A DNA stretch of 64,000 nucleotides from Planctomycetota bacterium (GTDB lineage Bacteria > Planctomycetota > UBA1135 > GCA-002686595). Positions 36,989 to 47,416 of this stretch are shown one piece after another (positions within the stretch are counted from its first letter, which is position 1; each line of letters begins with the position of its first letter). The DNA lies in the NCBI GenBank assembly GCA_020853575.1, contig JADYYP010000018.1, forward strand, positions 1 to 64,000. Direction: 5' to 3'. The notes under the pieces were generated by a model. It worked only from the letters and a program-made list of their open reading frames with translations, did not search any database and had not been told where the DNA came from. Position numbers and translations under genes: made by a program.

Positions 36989-39900
36989 ATGGTCGAAACG
37001 GTCACCAATCGCATCAACGACTACGGCAGCGTCACGATCAGCTTGGCGAGCCCCGAGGACATCCGCTCGTGGTCCTACGGCGAGGTCAAGAAGCCCGAGA
37101 CGATCAACTACCGGACGTATCGCCCCGAGCGCGACGGCTTGTTCTGCGAGCGCATTTTCGGGCCTGAGAAGGACTGGGAGTGCTTCTGCGGCAAGTACAA
37201 GGGCATCAAGCACAAGGGCATCGTCTGCGACAAGTGCGGCGTGATGATCACGCACTCCAGAGTGCGCCGAAAGCGCATGGGGCACATCAACCTCGCAGCG
37301 CCGGTCGCACACATCTGGTTCTTCAAGGCGATGCCCAGTCGCCTGGGCACGTTGCTCGGGATCCAGACCTCGAACCTCGAGCGCGTGGTCTACTTCCAGG
37401 ACTACATCGTCATCGAGCCCGGTGACACCCCGCTGCAGGAGTACCAGCTCCTGACCGAGGAGGAGTTCCGTCAGTCGAAGGCCAAGTACGGCTCCGAGTT
37501 CGACGCGGACATGGGCGCGGAAGCGGCGAAGAAGATCCTGCGCAAGCTCGATCTGAACAAGCTTTCCGGCGAGTTGCGCGAGGAGCTGCTCTCGACGCGT
37601 TCGAAGCAGCGCATGAAGGACATCATCAAGCGACTGCGCACGGTCGAGATGTTGCGCGACTCCGGACAGAACGCCGAGCACATGATCCTCGACGTGATCC
37701 CGGTCATCCCGCCGGACCTCCGTCCGTTGGTGCTGCTCGACTCGGGCAACTTCGCGACCAGCGACCTCAACGACCTCTACCGTCGTCTGATCAACCGCAA
37801 CAACCGCCTCAAGAAGCTGCTCGACCTCAACGCGCCCGAGGTCATCATCCGCAACGAAAAGCGCATGCTGCAGCAGTCGGTCGACGCGTTGTTCGACAAC
37901 GGTCGCTGCCGGCGCCCGGTGTTGGGCTCGTCGAACCGTCCGCTGAAGTCCTTGACCGACATGATCAAGGGCAAGCAGGGGCGTTTCCGCGAGAACCTGC
38001 TGGGCAAGCGCGTCGACTACTCGGCGCGTTCCGTGATCGTGGTCGGTCCCGAGCTGCGGCTGCACCAGTGTGGTCTGCCGAAGAAGGTCGCGCTCGAGCT
38101 GTTCCAGCCGTTCATCATCCGGCGCCTCAAGGAACTCGGACTCGCGGACACCATCAAGTCGGCGAAGAAGATGCTCGAGCGCCGCGACGAGGAGGTCTGG
38201 GACATCCTCGAAGAAGTGATCCGCGATCACCCCGTGTTGCTCAATCGCGCGCCGACGTTGCACCGCATGGGCATCCAGGCCTTCGAGCCGGTATTGATCG
38301 AAGGCAACGCGATTCGCTTGCACCCGCTGGTGTGCGGCGGCTTCAACGCCGACTTCGACGGTGACCAGATGGCGGTGCACTTGCCGCTGTCGTACGAGGC
38401 ACAGATCGAGGCCTCCACGTTGATGCTCTCGACCAACAACGTGTTCTCGCCAGCCAACGGCGCGCCGATCATCTCTCCCTCGCAGGACATGGTGCTCGGG
38501 ATCTACTACCTGACCAAGAATCCGCCCGAAGTCGAGCGCGACAAGGTGGCGCGTTTCGGCGGTCTCAACGAGCTCTTCCTGGCCTTCGGCCACGGCGCGA
38601 CGCGCACCCATCGACCGGTGATGGTGCGCATGGAGTCCGGCCGGCGCGTCAAGCTCGGCCCCAAGGGTCCGGAGATCGACGTCGGTGACGACGGCCGCGT
38701 TCCGACCGATCCGCGCGACGCCAAGTCGAAGCGCGCGCTGCTGACGACCACGATCGGACGCGCGATCTTCAACGACATCCTTCCCCCGGGGATGCCGTTC
38801 TACAACTACGAGCTCGACAAGAAGGGCATCCAAGCGCTGATCAGCGACTGCCACCGCCTGCTCGGCCGTGACGCAACGCTCAAACTGCTGGACGATCTGA
38901 AGGACCTGGGCTTCAAGGCCAGCACGCGCGCCGGACTGTCGTTCGGCAAGGACGACATCCGTGTGCCGCCCAGCAAGCAGCGCATCCTGGGGGACACGCA
39001 GAAGGAGATCGACAAGGTCGAGAAGTCCTTCCAGAAGGGCGTGATCACCGAGGGCGAGCGCTACCTCAAGATCATCGACCACTGGACGCACGCCCGCGAG
39101 AAGGTCGGTGAGGACCTGATGCAGGTATTGCGCGAGGACCACCGCCAAGACCAGATCTACGTCAATCCGATCTTCTGCATGGTGCAGTCGGGCGCGCGTG
39201 GATCGATCGATCAGGTGCGTCAGCTCGGCGGCATGCGCGGTCTGATGGCCAAGCCGTCGGGCAAGATCATCGAGACCCCGATCAAGGCCAACTTCCGCGA
39301 AGGCCTCAAGGTGCTCGAGTACTTCAGCTCGACCCACGGCGCGCGCAAGGGCTTGGCCGACACGGCGCTCAAGACCGCTGACGCGGGTTACCTGACGCGC
39401 AAGCTGACCGACGTGGCGCAAAACGTCGTGATCACGATGGAGGACTGCGGCACGGCCAACGGCATGACCAAGGGCGTCGTCTACAAGGGCGAAAAGGTCG
39501 TGGTCAGCCTGGCACAGGCGATCCGCGGTCGCGTCGCGCGCTCGACGATCATGGACGTGGTCAACGACGAGGTGATCGTGCGCGAGCACGAGGTGATCAC
39601 CGACGACGCTGCGTTGCGCGTCGAGGCGCTGGGCTACGAGAAGATCTCGGTGCGCTCGCCGCTGACCTGCGAGGCTGGCTTCGGCGTGTGCTCCAAGTGC
39701 TACGGCATGGACCTGTCCCGCGGAGCTCTGGCCGAGCGCGGGCTGGCGATCGGCATCATCGCCGCTCAGTCGATCGGCGAGCCTGGGACGCAGCTCACCA
39801 TGCGCACGTTCCACATCGGTGGCACGGCCAGCCGCGCCATCGAAGCCTCGGAAGTCAAGGCCAAGCGCGCGGGCAAGATCGCCTTCTCCAACCTCAAGGT

Positions 39901-41413
39901 GGTCAAGAACTCGTCGGGCGCGAGCGTCGCGCTCAATCGCAACGGCGAGATGCGCTTGCTCGACGGGCGCGGTCGCGAGATCGACCGCTACGCGGTGCCG
40001 ACGGGCGCGACGGTGTTCGTGACCGAGGAGCAGGAGGTCAAGCCCGGTGACGCGTTGTGCAAGTGGGACCCCCACCACGTGCCGATCTTGTCCGAATTCA
40101 AGGGCAAGGTGCGCTACGAGGACTTGATCGAGGGCAAGACGTTGCGCATCGAGCGCGACGCGCGCCGCGGCACGATCCGCAAGCAAGTCATCGAGCACAA
40201 GGGTGATTTGCACCCGCAGATCGTGCTCGAAGACAATTCCGGGCACCCGCTGGCGCTCTATCCGATTCCGGAGCGCGCCTACATCGAGGTCGAGGAAGGC
40301 GCGACCGTCGGTTCGGGCGAACTCCTGGCGAAGACCGCGCGCGACATCCAAGGCACGCAGGACATCACCGGTGGCTTGCCGCGCGTCACGGAGCTCTTCG
40401 AAGCGCGCCGTCCCAAGGACCCGGCCGTGATCTCGGAGATCGACGGCGTGGTCGAGCTCGGCGAGAAGAAGCGCGGCAAGCGCACGATCTTGGTGCGCGC
40501 CGTCGGACAGAAGAACGAGGTGATCGAAGAGCGCGAGCACTCGGTGCCCCAGACCAAGCACTTGCGCGTCCACAAGGGCGACGAAGTGCGCGCGGGTGAG
40601 CCGCTGGTCGATGGACCGCTCGACCCGCACGACATCCTCTCGATCACGGGTGAAGAGGAAGTTCAGAACTACCTCTTGCGCGAGATCCAGAGCGTCTACC
40701 GCTCGCAGGGCGTGACCATCGACGACAAGCACATCGAGATCATCGTGGGTCAGATGATGCGCAAGGTCTCGGTCAAGGACCCCGGTGACTCGGAGTTCCT
40801 GCCGGGCGCGGTCGTGGACCGCTTCCGCTTCCGCAAAGAGAACGAGCGCTTGCGCAAGGAGCGCAAGAAGCCCGCCACTGGTGAGACGCTGTTGCTCGGC
40901 ATCACCAAGGCCTCGCTGTCCTCGGAGTCGTTCATTTCCGCCGCGAGTTTCCAAGAGACCACCAAGGTCCTGACCGAGGCGGCCATCGCCGGCCGGCGCG
41001 ACAACTTGGTCGGCCTCAAGGAGAACGTGATCCTTGGGCACCTGGTTCCGACTGGAACGGGCTTCCGCGATCACAACCGCACGCGCGTGAAGAAGAACAT
41101 CGACTTCGGCGAGCTCGGCAATGCCGCGCAGTTCGAGGCGCGCGCACCCGATGCGGAGCTCGACGCGCTGGTCGCCGGCTTCGATCCGTTGGCGGCGGAG
41201 CCGAGCATGTTGCTCGCCGCCGGCGCGGGTCGCGCTTTGGCTGCCGAGGAGGAGCTCACGCCGGTCGCGCTCGACCTTCCGCTGCCCGCCGCGGAAGAGG
41301 AAGAAGTGAAGCCCGAGGAGCCGGCCGAAGAGCGCGCGGAGTCGGACGACGACGATGACCTCGACGCCGACTTCGACGGCGAATCCGCTGAGGCCGCCGA
41401 CGAGGACTTCTGA
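36989..41413 (+). CDS. rpoC: RNA polymerase beta' subunit
   Basis: 1474 aa. The catalytic Mg motif NADFDGDQM is near residues 453-461. Zinc site 1 is C65, C67, C80, C83 (CFCGKY then CDKCG). Zinc site 2 uses a Cys near 820 and the cluster [14 protein letters not shown] near 893. Bridge-helix and trigger-loop segments ([15 protein letters not shown] and the [11 protein letters not shown] block) are normal. The C-terminal 50 residues are a very acidic tail of Glu then Asp. A hairpin follows, 40 nt past the stop. Confidence 0.98.
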   Translation: MVETVTNRINDYGSVTISLASPEDIRSWSYGEVKKPETINYRTYRPERDGLFCERIFGPEKDWECFCGKYKGIKHKGIVCDKCGVMITHSRVRRKRMGHINLAAPVAHIWFFKAMPSRLGTLLGIQTSNLERVVYFQDYIVIEPGDTPLQEYQLLTEEEFRQSKAKYGSEFDADMGAEAAKKILRKLDLNKLSGELREELLSTRSKQRMKDIIKRLRTVEMLRDSGQNAEHMILDVIPVIPPDLRPLVLLDSGNFATSDLNDLYRRLINRNNRLKKLLDLNAPEVIIRNEKRMLQQSVDALFDNGRCRRPVLGSSNRPLKSLTDMIKGKQGRFRENLLGKRVDYSARSVIVVGPELRLHQCGLPKKVALELFQPFIIRRLKELGLADTIKSAKKMLERRDEEVWDILEEVIRDHPVLLNRAPTLHRMGIQAFEPVLIEGNAIRLHPLVCGGFNADFDGDQMAVHLPLSYEAQIEASTLMLSTNNVFSPANGAPIISPSQDMVLGIYYLTKNPPEVERDKVARFGGLNELFLAFGHGATRTHRPVMVRMESGRRVKLGPKGPEIDVGDDGRVPTDPRDAKSKRALLTTTIGRAIFNDILPPGMPFYNYELDKKGIQALISDCHRLLGRDATLKLLDDLKDLGFKASTRAGLSFGKDDIRVPPSKQRILGDTQKEIDKVEKSFQKGVITEGERYLKIIDHWTHAREKVGEDLMQVLREDHRQDQIYVNPIFCMVQSGARGSIDQVRQLGGMRGLMAKPSGKIIETPIKANFREGLKVLEYFSSTHGARKGLADTALKTADAGYLTRKLTDVAQNVVITMEDCGTANGMTKGVVYKGEKVVVSLAQAIRGRVARSTIMDVVNDEVIVREHEVITDDAALRVEALGYEKISVRSPLTCEAGFGVCSKCYGMDLSRGALAERGLAIGIIAAQSIGEPGTQLTMRTFHIGGTASRAIEASEVKAKRAGKIAFSNLKVVKNSSGASVALNRNGEMRLLDGRGREIDRYAVPTGATVFVTEEQEVKPGDALCKWDPHHVPILSEFKGKVRYEDLIEGKTLRIERDARRGTIRKQVIEHKGDLHPQIVLEDNSGHPLALYPIPERAYIEVEEGATVGSGELLAKTARDIQGTQDITGGLPRVTELFEARRPKDPAVISEIDGVVELGEKKRGKRTILVRAVGQKNEVIEEREHSVPQTKHLRVHKGDEVRAGEPLVDGPLDPHDILSITGEEEVQNYLLREIQSVYRSQGVTIDDKHIEIIVGQMMRKVSVKDPGDSEFLPGAVVDRFRFRKENERLRKERKKPATGETLLLGITKASLSSESFISAASFQETTKVLTEAAIAGRRDNLVGLKENVILGHLVPTGTGFRDHNRTRVKKNIDFGELGNAAQFEARAPDAELDALVAGFDPLAAEPSMLLAAGAGRALAAEEELTPVALDLPLPAAEEEEVKPEEPAEERAESDDDDDLDADFDGESAEAADEDF

Positions 41414-41452
41414 GCCAAGCTGAGCCACGCATCCACCGAGCTCACCGCGCTT

Positions 41453-41480
41453 GCTGCGCCGTCCAATCGACGGCAGCAGC
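41453..41480 (+). terminator. Hairpin after rpoC
   Basis: GCTGCGCCGTC pairs with GACGGC-A-GCAGC (11 bp, one bulged A) around a CAATC loop, 39 nt after the rpoC stop. No T-run. It probably marks the end of the polymerase operon, since a promoter follows at 41601. Confidence 0.6.
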
Positions 41481-41600
41481 GAGTCCAAGTGAGGTGGCTG
41501 GGCGCGCCGCGCGACTCCGCCGATCGTTTTCCCTGCCGAGCACGCTCGGTGGGGGTCCCATCCAACCCCGATTCTCGCACCACGCGCTCTCGAACTCGCC

Positions 41601-41628
41601 TTGACCGGGGAGCGCGCGTCCCTACAAT
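41601..41628 (+). promoter_or_regulatory. Promoter for the rpsL operon
   Basis: TTGACC (41601-41606), 16-bp spacer, TACAAT (41623-41628), 27 nt before the rpsL ATG. It is the best sigma-70-type promoter in the window. Confidence 0.8.
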
Positions 41629-41655
41629 GCTCGGCCCCTTTTACGACGGTTCCCT

Positions 41656-42030
41656 ATGCCGACGATCAACCAGCTGATTCGCAAGCCCCGCGAGGTCCAG
41701 AAGCGGCGCACCAAGTCGCCCGTACTGGATGCATGCCCGCAGAAGCGCGGCGTGTGCCTCCAGGTCAAGACCATGACGCCCAAGAAGCCGAACTCGGCTC
41801 TGCGCAAGATCGCGCGCGTGCGTCTGTCCAACGGCAAGGAAGTGACGGTGTACATCCCCGGTGAAGGGCACAACCTGCAGGAGCACTCGGTGGTGCTGAT
41901 CCGCGGCGGACGCGTGCGCGACCTGCCCGGCGTGCGCTACCACATCATTCGTGGCACGCTCGACGCCTCCGGTGTCGACGGTCGCCATCAAAGTCGTTCC
42001 AAGTACGGCGCGAAGCGCCCGAAGAAGTGA
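41656..42030 (+). CDS. rpsL: Small-subunit ribosomal protein S12
   Basis: 124 aa, the same length as in E. coli. Decoding-centre protein. The P-K-K-P-N-S loop (K43, K44) is normal. Residue 88, in [13 protein letters not shown], is Arg (codon CGC at 41917) where most bacteria have Lys. In M. tuberculosis and E. coli Lys88Arg (K87R without Met) causes streptomycin resistance. Asp89, the residue methylthiolated by RimO in E. coli, is kept. First gene of rpsL-rpsG-tsr3-like-EF-G2, with its own promoter. Confidence 0.98.
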   Translation: MPTINQLIRKPREVQKRRTKSPVLDACPQKRGVCLQVKTMTPKKPNSALRKIARVRLSNGKEVTVYIPGEGHNLQEHSVVLIRGGRVRDLPGVRYHIIRGTLDASGVDGRHQSRSKYGAKRPKK

Positions 42031-42116
42031 TCGGTTCCTCCTAACCGTCGAGCGTCCGACCTTCTCCGCTTCCTTTCAGCGCTTCAAGCCGCACCCGCTC
42101 TCGAGGATTCCCCGCG

Positions 42117-42593
42117 ATGCCCCGCAACTACAAGTCGACCGAGCCGCTGCTGTCGCCGGACCCGAAGTTCGGGTCGATGCTGGCGACCAAGATCATCAAC
42201 AAGATCATGTGGAGCGGTAAGAAGTCGACCGCTCAGGCGATCTTCTACGAGGCCCTCGACCTGGCGCAAAAGAAGCTGCCCGAGGTCCAGGACCAGACCG
42301 AGATCTTCACTCGCGCGATCGACAACGTGCGGCCGGCCGTCGAGGTGCGTTCCAAGCGCGTCGGCGGTGCCAACTACCAAGTGCCGCGCGAAGTGCGCCG
42401 CAATCGCCAGCAGTCGCTGGCCATCCGTTGGTTGGTCGACAACGCGCGCGGCAAGAAGGGCAAGCGCATGTCGATCCGACTCTCGGAAGAGTTCGTCGAC
42501 GCCTTCAACGGCACCGGCGCCTCGGTGCAGTGGAAGGAACAGGTCCACAAGATGGCCGAAGCCAACAAGGCCTACAGCCACTACGCGCACTGA
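42117..42593 (+). CDS. rpsG: Small-subunit ribosomal protein S7
   Basis: 158 aa, the normal length. Nucleates the 30S head. MPRNYKSTEPLLSPDPKFG opens it with a spaced Arg/Lys pattern; NVRPAVEVRSKRVGGANYQV and RWLVDNARGKKGKRMSIRL are typical. The usual C-terminal helix ends in KANKAYSHYAH. It lies 86 nt after rpsL. A 189-nt gap with no gene follows before the Tsr3-like gene. Confidence 0.98.
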   Translation: MPRNYKSTEPLLSPDPKFGSMLATKIINKIMWSGKKSTAQAIFYEALDLAQKKLPEVQDQTEIFTRAIDNVRPAVEVRSKRVGGANYQVPREVRRNRQQSLAIRWLVDNARGKKGKRMSIRLSEEFVDAFNGTGASVQWKEQVHKMAEANKAYSHYAH

Positions 42594-42782
42594 GCGCCAC
42601 CCTCGGCGCGTGTCGCTGGGGACGTCCGGCCGCCGCGGCCGCCACGGCTGGCGCCGCATGCGTTCCAATCAGCGCGTCGAGCGGTCGCCTCTACAGCTGC
42701 TCGCTGGCGTACACGGCCTCGCCCCGGATCACCGCGGCGAGGCCGAGTGCTTGGATGGGCGTTGCGACGCCATGAGGTGCAG

Positions 42783-43241
42783 GTGATCGACGTCATGATC
42801 GTCCGCGATCCACGGGAATCGCAGAAGAAGTGCTCGCTCACTCCGTTGCGGGGAGCGCCGGCAATCCACTTCGTCTCCTACGATCCAGAGCGACGTGTCC
42901 AGTGCGGACGGCGCATTTGGTTGCACCCCGAGGGGGAGCTGATTGGTCCAAAGGACCGCGGTGCCGACCTGCTCTTGATCGACTGCGCCTGGCGTCGGGT
43001 GGCCCAGCTGCGGCGCACACTGGACGGCGAACTGCTTCCGCGGCGCCTGCCCCCGTTGCTCACGGCGTACCCACGCGTGAGCAAGCAGTTCGACGATCCT
43101 GCGGGCGGGCTGGCCTCGGTCGAAGCACTGTTCGCGGCTCTCGTGCTGCTGGGAGAGCGGCGGGATGAGTTGCTCCGCGGCTACCGCTGGGCCGCACAGT
43201 TCCTGGCGCTCAATCCGACGATCGGCGCAACGGTCGCTTGA
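42783..43241 (+). CDS. Tsr3/DUF367-like rRNA aminocarboxypropyltransferase homologue
   Basis: 152 aa from a GTG start with GAGG upstream (GTG 42747 and ATG 42795 are alternatives). Tsr3 of yeast and archaea transfers the aminocarboxypropyl group of AdoMet to the helix-31 uridine of small-subunit rRNA. Family marks seen here: PRESQKKCS near the N-terminus, WLHPEGELIGPKDRG, LLLIDCAWRRVAQL (archaeal form VVVDCSWN), LPPLLTAYPRVSK (archaeal LPFLVAANPVNYG), LASVEALFAALVLLG and GYRWAAQFLALN. The last four blocks are in the family order and spacing. It lies between rpsG and an EF-G2-like gene, 23 nt before it. Assignment is by pattern memory and needs a profile search. Confidence 0.72.
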   Translation: MIDVMIVRDPRESQKKCSLTPLRGAPAIHFVSYDPERRVQCGRRIWLHPEGELIGPKDRGADLLLIDCAWRRVAQLRRTLDGELLPRRLPPLLTAYPRVSKQFDDPAGGLASVEALFAALVLLGERRDELLRGYRWAAQFLALNPTIGATVA

Positions 43242-43264
43242 GCGCGCGTCGCTAGGATGCGCGC

Positions 43265-45349
43265 GTGAACCTCGCGCTCATCCGCAACATCGGCATCGCG
43301 GCTCACATCGATGCCGGCAAGACGACGGTCTCGGAGCGACTGTTGTTCGTTTCGGGCGTCGAGCATCGCATCGGGCAGGTCGACGAAGGCACCGCGACCA
43401 TGGACTACATGCCCGAGGAGCGCGAGCGCGGCATCACCATCACGGCCGCGGCCACCACACTCCCGTGGCGCGAGCACTCGATCAATCTGATCGACACGCC
43501 GGGTCACGTCGACTTCACCGTCGAGGTCGAGCGCAGCTTGCGCGTGCTCGACGGTGCGGTGCTGGTCATCGATGCCGTGGCCGGTGTTCAAGCGCAGTCC
43601 GAGACCGTGTGGCGGCAGATGCGCCGGCACGCGGTGCCAGCGATCGCCTTCGTCAACAAGTGTGATCGCGCCGGCGCCGACTTCCTGGCCGCGGTCGCAA
43701 CGATCCGCAAGCGTTTGCAGGCGCCCGCGATTCCCGTGCAGTACCCGATCTACCGCGACGGCCACCTGATCGGTCTCGTCGACCTGCTGAGCGGGCGAGC
43801 TTTCGACTTCGTGGCCGGGGACCGTGCGCCGGACGAGCCACCGGTCGAGATCGAGGTGCCGCACGACGTGCGCGACGAGGTCGGAGTGCTGCGCTCGGAG
43901 TTGCTCGACGCGCTCGCGGACTTCGACGACGCGGTCATGCAGTCGGTGCTCGAGTCGCGCGAGCTCCATTCGGCCGAGCTCAAGCCGGTGCTGCGTCGCG
44001 CCGTGCTGCGTTCCGCGCTCTTGCCCGTGGGGTGCGGTGCGGCACTGCGCAGCATCGGAATCGAGCCCCTGCTCGACGCCGTTGTGGACTACTTGCCATC
44101 CCCGCTCGACGTGCCGGCGCTCGTCGGGCGCCGGCCCAGCGACGGCGCATCGCTGACGCGCCGCGCCAGCGAGTCCGAGCCGCTGACCGCCTACGCGTTC
44201 AAGATCCACGCGGAGTCGCACGGCGACCTGACCTTCGTCCGGATCTACTCCGGCACGCTGCACGCCGGCGACGCGCTGCTCAATCCGCGGATCCACAAGC
44301 ACGAACGTGTCGGTCGAATCCTGCGCGTGCACGCCGACTCGCGCACACCGCTCGAACGCGCCTGTGCTGGCGACATCGTTGCGCTGACCGGACTCAAGCA
44401 CACGACGACCGGCGACACGCTATGTTCGCCTCAGGAGGAGATCCTGCTCGAGGCGCTCCACTTCCCAGAGCCCGTGATCTCGATGGTCGTGGAGCCCAAG
44501 TCGACGCTCGACCGCGACAAGTTGCGCACTGCGCTCAAGCGACTGGCGCGCGAGGACCCGACCTTCCATGAGCGCGAGGACGACGCGACCGGCCAATGGC
44601 ACGTCGCCGGAATGGGGGAGTTGCACCTGGAAGTGATGCTGCATCGCCTCTCGAGTGAACACCGCATCGACGCCGCGATGGGCAAGCCACGCGTGGCCTA
44701 TCGCGAGACCATCCGCTCTGGCAGCGCGCCGACCGAGGGCGCTGGTCGCGTCGAGCGCAACCTAGCAGGCAAGGATGTTTTCGGTGCAGTGCAACTCGAG
44801 CTGGCCCCGGCCGCAGCGTCGGAGGGTACAGCGGCAGCGGTCCGCGTGGAGTGGGCCGAAGATCTGGCGATTCCGCGCGAGTTCCGTTCGGCCATCCAGC
44901 AGGCACTGCTCGACAGCTCGCACTCCGGACCGCGGTTCGGTTTCCCACTGGTCGGATGCCGCGTGATCGTCACAGGCGGCGAGAGCAAGCCGCGGGCGGA
45001 CTCGGAGCTCGGCTTCGTGCAGGCGGCGGCGATTGCCTTGCGCGAAGCCACTTCCCGGGCTCCCGTCGACTTGCTCGAACCCTGGATGGCATTCGAAATC
45101 GAGACGCCGTCCGAGTTCGCCAGCGGCATCATCGCGGACCTCAACGCGCGGCGAGCCGAGGTCGAGAGCGTCGAGAGCTCCGGCAGCTTGCGGGTGGTTC
45201 GCGGTCGGGTCGCGCTGGCGCAGATGTTCGGCTATTCGACGGCCGTGCGGTCCCTGTCCCAGGGGCGCGCGAGCTTCTCGATGGTGCCCTCCGGACTGGC
45301 CGTGGTTCCCGAGCAGGAGCTGGCCGAGCGCGGGCTGACCTGGGGCTGA
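43265..45349 (+). CDS. Elongation factor G2-type GTPase (EF-G paralogue)
   Basis: 694 aa from GTG. Translational GTPase with AHIDAGKTT (G1, 13-21), DTPGH (G3, 77-81) and NKCD (G4, 131-134). Domain II has [15 protein letters not shown] and [11 protein letters not shown]; domain III has [27 protein letters not shown]. Compared with my recollection of human GFM2 it shares the IYSGT, GLKHT-TGDT, PEPV and MGELH blocks. EF-G2 of mitochondria acts in ribosome recycling, and I recall a related spdEFG2 subgroup in spirochaetes, planctomycetes and deltaproteobacteria. It occupies the place of fusA in the str operon. Whether it translocates or recycles cannot be told. Canonical fusA is not in this window. 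Confidence 0.85.
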   Translation: MNLALIRNIGIAAHIDAGKTTVSERLLFVSGVEHRIGQVDEGTATMDYMPEERERGITITAAATTLPWREHSINLIDTPGHVDFTVEVERSLRVLDGAVLVIDAVAGVQAQSETVWRQMRRHAVPAIAFVNKCDRAGADFLAAVATIRKRLQAPAIPVQYPIYRDGHLIGLVDLLSGRAFDFVAGDRAPDEPPVEIEVPHDVRDEVGVLRSELLDALADFDDAVMQSVLESRELHSAELKPVLRRAVLRSALLPVGCGAALRSIGIEPLLDAVVDYLPSPLDVPALVGRRPSDGASLTRRASESEPLTAYAFKIHAESHGDLTFVRIYSGTLHAGDALLNPRIHKHERVGRILRVHADSRTPLERACAGDIVALTGLKHTTTGDTLCSPQEEILLEALHFPEPVISMVVEPKSTLDRDKLRTALKRLAREDPTFHEREDDATGQWHVAGMGELHLEVMLHRLSSEHRIDAAMGKPRVAYRETIRSGSAPTEGAGRVERNLAGKDVFGAVQLELAPAAASEGTAAAVRVEWAEDLAIPREFRSAIQQALLDSSHSGPRFGFPLVGCRVIVTGGESKPRADSELGFVQAAAIALREATSRAPVDLLEPWMAFEIETPSEFASGIIADLNARRAEVESVESSGSLRVVRGRVALAQMFGYSTAVRSLSQGRASFSMVPSGLAVVPEQELAERGLTWG

Positions 45350-45356
45350 CCGCGAA

Positions 45357-45381
45357 AGTCGTCAAGTTTCGTGCGACGACT
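45357..45381 (+). terminator. Hairpin after the EF-G2-like gene
   Basis: AGTCGTC pairs with GACGACT (7 bp, 11-nt loop), 7 nt after the stop. No T-run. It directly precedes the rpsJ promoter. Confidence 0.4.
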
Positions 45382-45383
45382 CG

Positions 45384-45412
45384 TTGACGGACCCTAGGGG
45401 CGCTGATAACTT
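45384..45412 (+). promoter_or_regulatory. Promoter for the S10-spc-alpha operon
   Basis: TTGACG (45384-45389), 17-bp spacer, TAACTT (45407-45412). The rpsJ ATG follows 111 nt later, leaving a moderate leader. Confidence 0.6.
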
Positions 45413-45523
45413 GCCCGGCCCTCAAAATCTGCCAGCCGCCGGACGCGGCTCGCCGGATCGCGAGGAACCCCGCCGATCCCGCCTCGATCCCCGCGACACA
45501 CGGGGCACTCGGCCCGCACTGCC

Positions 45524-45832
45524 ATGATGAAGGACAAGATTCAGATCCGGATGGAAGCGTACGACCACGAGGCGCTCGATCAGTCGTGCCTCGAGATCGT
45601 CGAGACCGCCAAGCGCACGGGCGCCCGCGTCGCTGGCCCGATTCCGCTGCCCACCGAGATCGAGCGCTACACCGTCCTGCGCTCTCCCTTCATCGACAAG
45701 AAGTCGCGCGAACAGTTCGAGATCCGGACGCACAAGCGCCTGATCTACATCTCGGAGCCCACGAGTCAAACCGTGGACTCGCTCTCCAGTCTGAACATGC
45801 CCGCAGGGGTGGACATCCGCATCAAGGCCTAG
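45524..45832 (+). CDS. rpsJ: Small-subunit ribosomal protein S10
   Basis: 102 aa (E. coli 103). Also the NusE antitermination subunit. [18 protein letters not shown], the loop [19 protein letters not shown] and [15 protein letters not shown] are typical. First gene of the S10 cluster, with its own promoter; the gap of 283 nt to rplC is unusual and structured. Confidence 0.98.
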   Translation: MMKDKIQIRMEAYDHEALDQSCLEIVETAKRTGARVAGPIPLPTEIERYTVLRSPFIDKKSREQFEIRTHKRLIYISEPTSQTVDSLSSLNMPAGVDIRIKA

Positions 45833-46115
45833 CGCCTCGAGCGCGGCACACGTCTCTGGCTCGCGGCTCACGCCGCGAGAACAGGGATACGGTCCGCGTG
45901 GGAGTCGCACCGGTTCGCTCCGGTGCGCCCGTCCTGCCGAGCATTTGAACGCAAGTTCCTTCGAATCCTGCGCCGCCGTCGACACCTCGATCGCCGGCTG
46001 GGCAGAGTTCGTCGCTCTCTTCCATCGACACTGAAGCCGCGTGGCCGGGCGTTGGGCCTGCTCAAAGTGAGCGGGCCCCCGGTCGAACCGGCGCAACCAC
46101 GAGGTTCCACGCATC
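45833..46115 (+). promoter_or_regulatory. Structured rpsJ-rplC spacer with three hairpins
   Basis: CTCGCGGC-TCAC-GCCGCGAG (45860-45879), GCACCGG-TTCGCT-CCGGTGC (45907-45926) and GGGCCTGCTC-AAAGT-GAGCGGGCCC (46054-46078). The last is a 10-bp stem 37 nt ahead of rplC. The E. coli S10 leader that L4 controls sits upstream of rpsJ, so this may be a control region in a different place. No gene is seen here. Confidence 0.6.
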
Positions 46116-46760
46116 ATGACGCTGATCCTGGGACGCAAACGCGGGATGACGCAGTTCTTCCGCGACGACGGCACCCTCATGGGGGTGACGGTCGTCGAGG
46201 CAGGCCCCTGTGTCGTCGCGCAAGTCCGCACGAAGGACAAGGATGGCTACGACGCCGTCCAGCTCGGCTTCGAAGACAAGCCTGACCGGCTGGTCAAGAA
46301 GCCGCAGCGCGGCCATTTCAAGAAGGCCGGCATCGCGCCCAAGCGCTTCCTGCGCGAGGAGCGGCTCGAAGCGGCCGCGAAGCTCGCCGTCGGGGACGTC
46401 GTCAAGGTGGATGCGTTCAAGGAGGGCGACTACGTCGACGTCGTCGGCACCACCAAGGGGCGCGGCTTCGCTGGCACCATCAAGCGCCACGGTTTCAACC
46501 GCGGTCCGGAAACGCACGGTTCGATGAACGTGCGTGCGCCTGGATCGATCGCCAGCCGCCGCATCGGCAAGCTGCCCAAGGGCAAGCGCATGGGCGGGCA
46601 CTATGGCGTCGAGCGCTGCACCTCGAAGAACCTGCAGGTCGTGCGCGTCGATGCCGAGCGCAACTTGCTGTTCGTGCGTGGCGCAGTGGCCGGGCACAAC
46701 GACGGCCTGGTGATGGTCCAGTCCGCCAAGACTCCGCGCAAGCGCGTGGCCAAGGCCTGA
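46116..46760 (+). CDS. rplC: Large-subunit ribosomal protein L3
   Basis: 214 aa (E. coli 209). Early assembly protein whose loop reaches the peptidyl-transferase centre. LGRKRGMTQFFRDDG opens it; TTKGRGFAGTIKRHGF and GSIASRRIGKLPKGKRMGGHYG hold the Arg-rich extended loop. It ends with a Lys/Arg tail. rplD follows after 20 nt. Confidence 0.97.
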   Translation: MTLILGRKRGMTQFFRDDGTLMGVTVVEAGPCVVAQVRTKDKDGYDAVQLGFEDKPDRLVKKPQRGHFKKAGIAPKRFLREERLEAAAKLAVGDVVKVDAFKEGDYVDVVGTTKGRGFAGTIKRHGFNRGPETHGSMNVRAPGSIASRRIGKLPKGKRMGGHYGVERCTSKNLQVVRVDAERNLLFVRGAVAGHNDGLVMVQSAKTPRKRVAKA

Positions 46761-46780
46761 TCCAGCGGAGGCACAGACTC

Positions 46781-47416
46781 ATGCAACTCAAGGTCTACGG
46801 AAAGAACGCCAGCAGCTCGCGCGAGTTCGACGCGAGCGCTTTCGGTGAGAAGGTCTTCTACCGACTGCTCAAGGACTCGGTCGACATGTTCCAGGCGAAC
46901 CAACGCCAGGGAACGGTCAAGACCAAGATCCGCTCCGAGGTTGCGTTCTCGGGCAAGAAGCCCTGGAAGCAAAAGCACACCGGCCGCGCCCGCGCCGGCG
47001 ACAAGAAGTCGCCGATCTGGCGCAAGGGGGGCACGACCTTCGGTCCGCGTCCGCGCGATTACAGCTACCACATGCCGGCGCACCAACGGCGCGTGGCGCT
47101 GCGCACCGCGCTGCTCGGCAAGTTCAACGATGGCGAGGTGGCCTGCTTCGACGCCGCCGGTTTCGACGCACCCTCGGCCAAGTCGGCGCGCGCTGTGCTC
47201 GCGGCCGCTGGCGCTCCGCGGCGCGCGTTGATCGTGCTCGACGCACCCAACGAGAACGTGCTCAAGTCGTTCCGCAACTTCCCGCGCGTCGAAGTGCGCG
47301 TGGCCATCAATCTGTGCGCGCACGACGTGCTCAGCGGTGGCTTGGTGCTCGCCGAACCCAAGGCGCTCGAGGCGCTCGCCGCCCGAGTCGGCCAGACCAG
47401 CGGAGGTGTCGCGTGA
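46781..47416 (+). CDS. rplD: Large-subunit ribosomal protein L4
   Basis: 211 aa (E. coli 201). Lines the exit tunnel. The extended loop has the usual KTKIRSEVAFSGKKPWKQK then GRARAGDKKSPIWRKGG, and the globular part FGPRPRDYSYHMPAHQRRV. In E. coli it also represses the S10 operon. Its stop overlaps the GTG start of rplW by 4 nt. Confidence 0.97.
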   Translation: MQLKVYGKNASSSREFDASAFGEKVFYRLLKDSVDMFQANQRQGTVKTKIRSEVAFSGKKPWKQKHTGRARAGDKKSPIWRKGGTTFGPRPRDYSYHMPAHQRRVALRTALLGKFNDGEVACFDAAGFDAPSAKSARAVLAAAGAPRRALIVLDAPNENVLKSFRNFPRVEVRVAINLCAHDVLSGGLVLAEPKALEALAARVGQTSGGVA

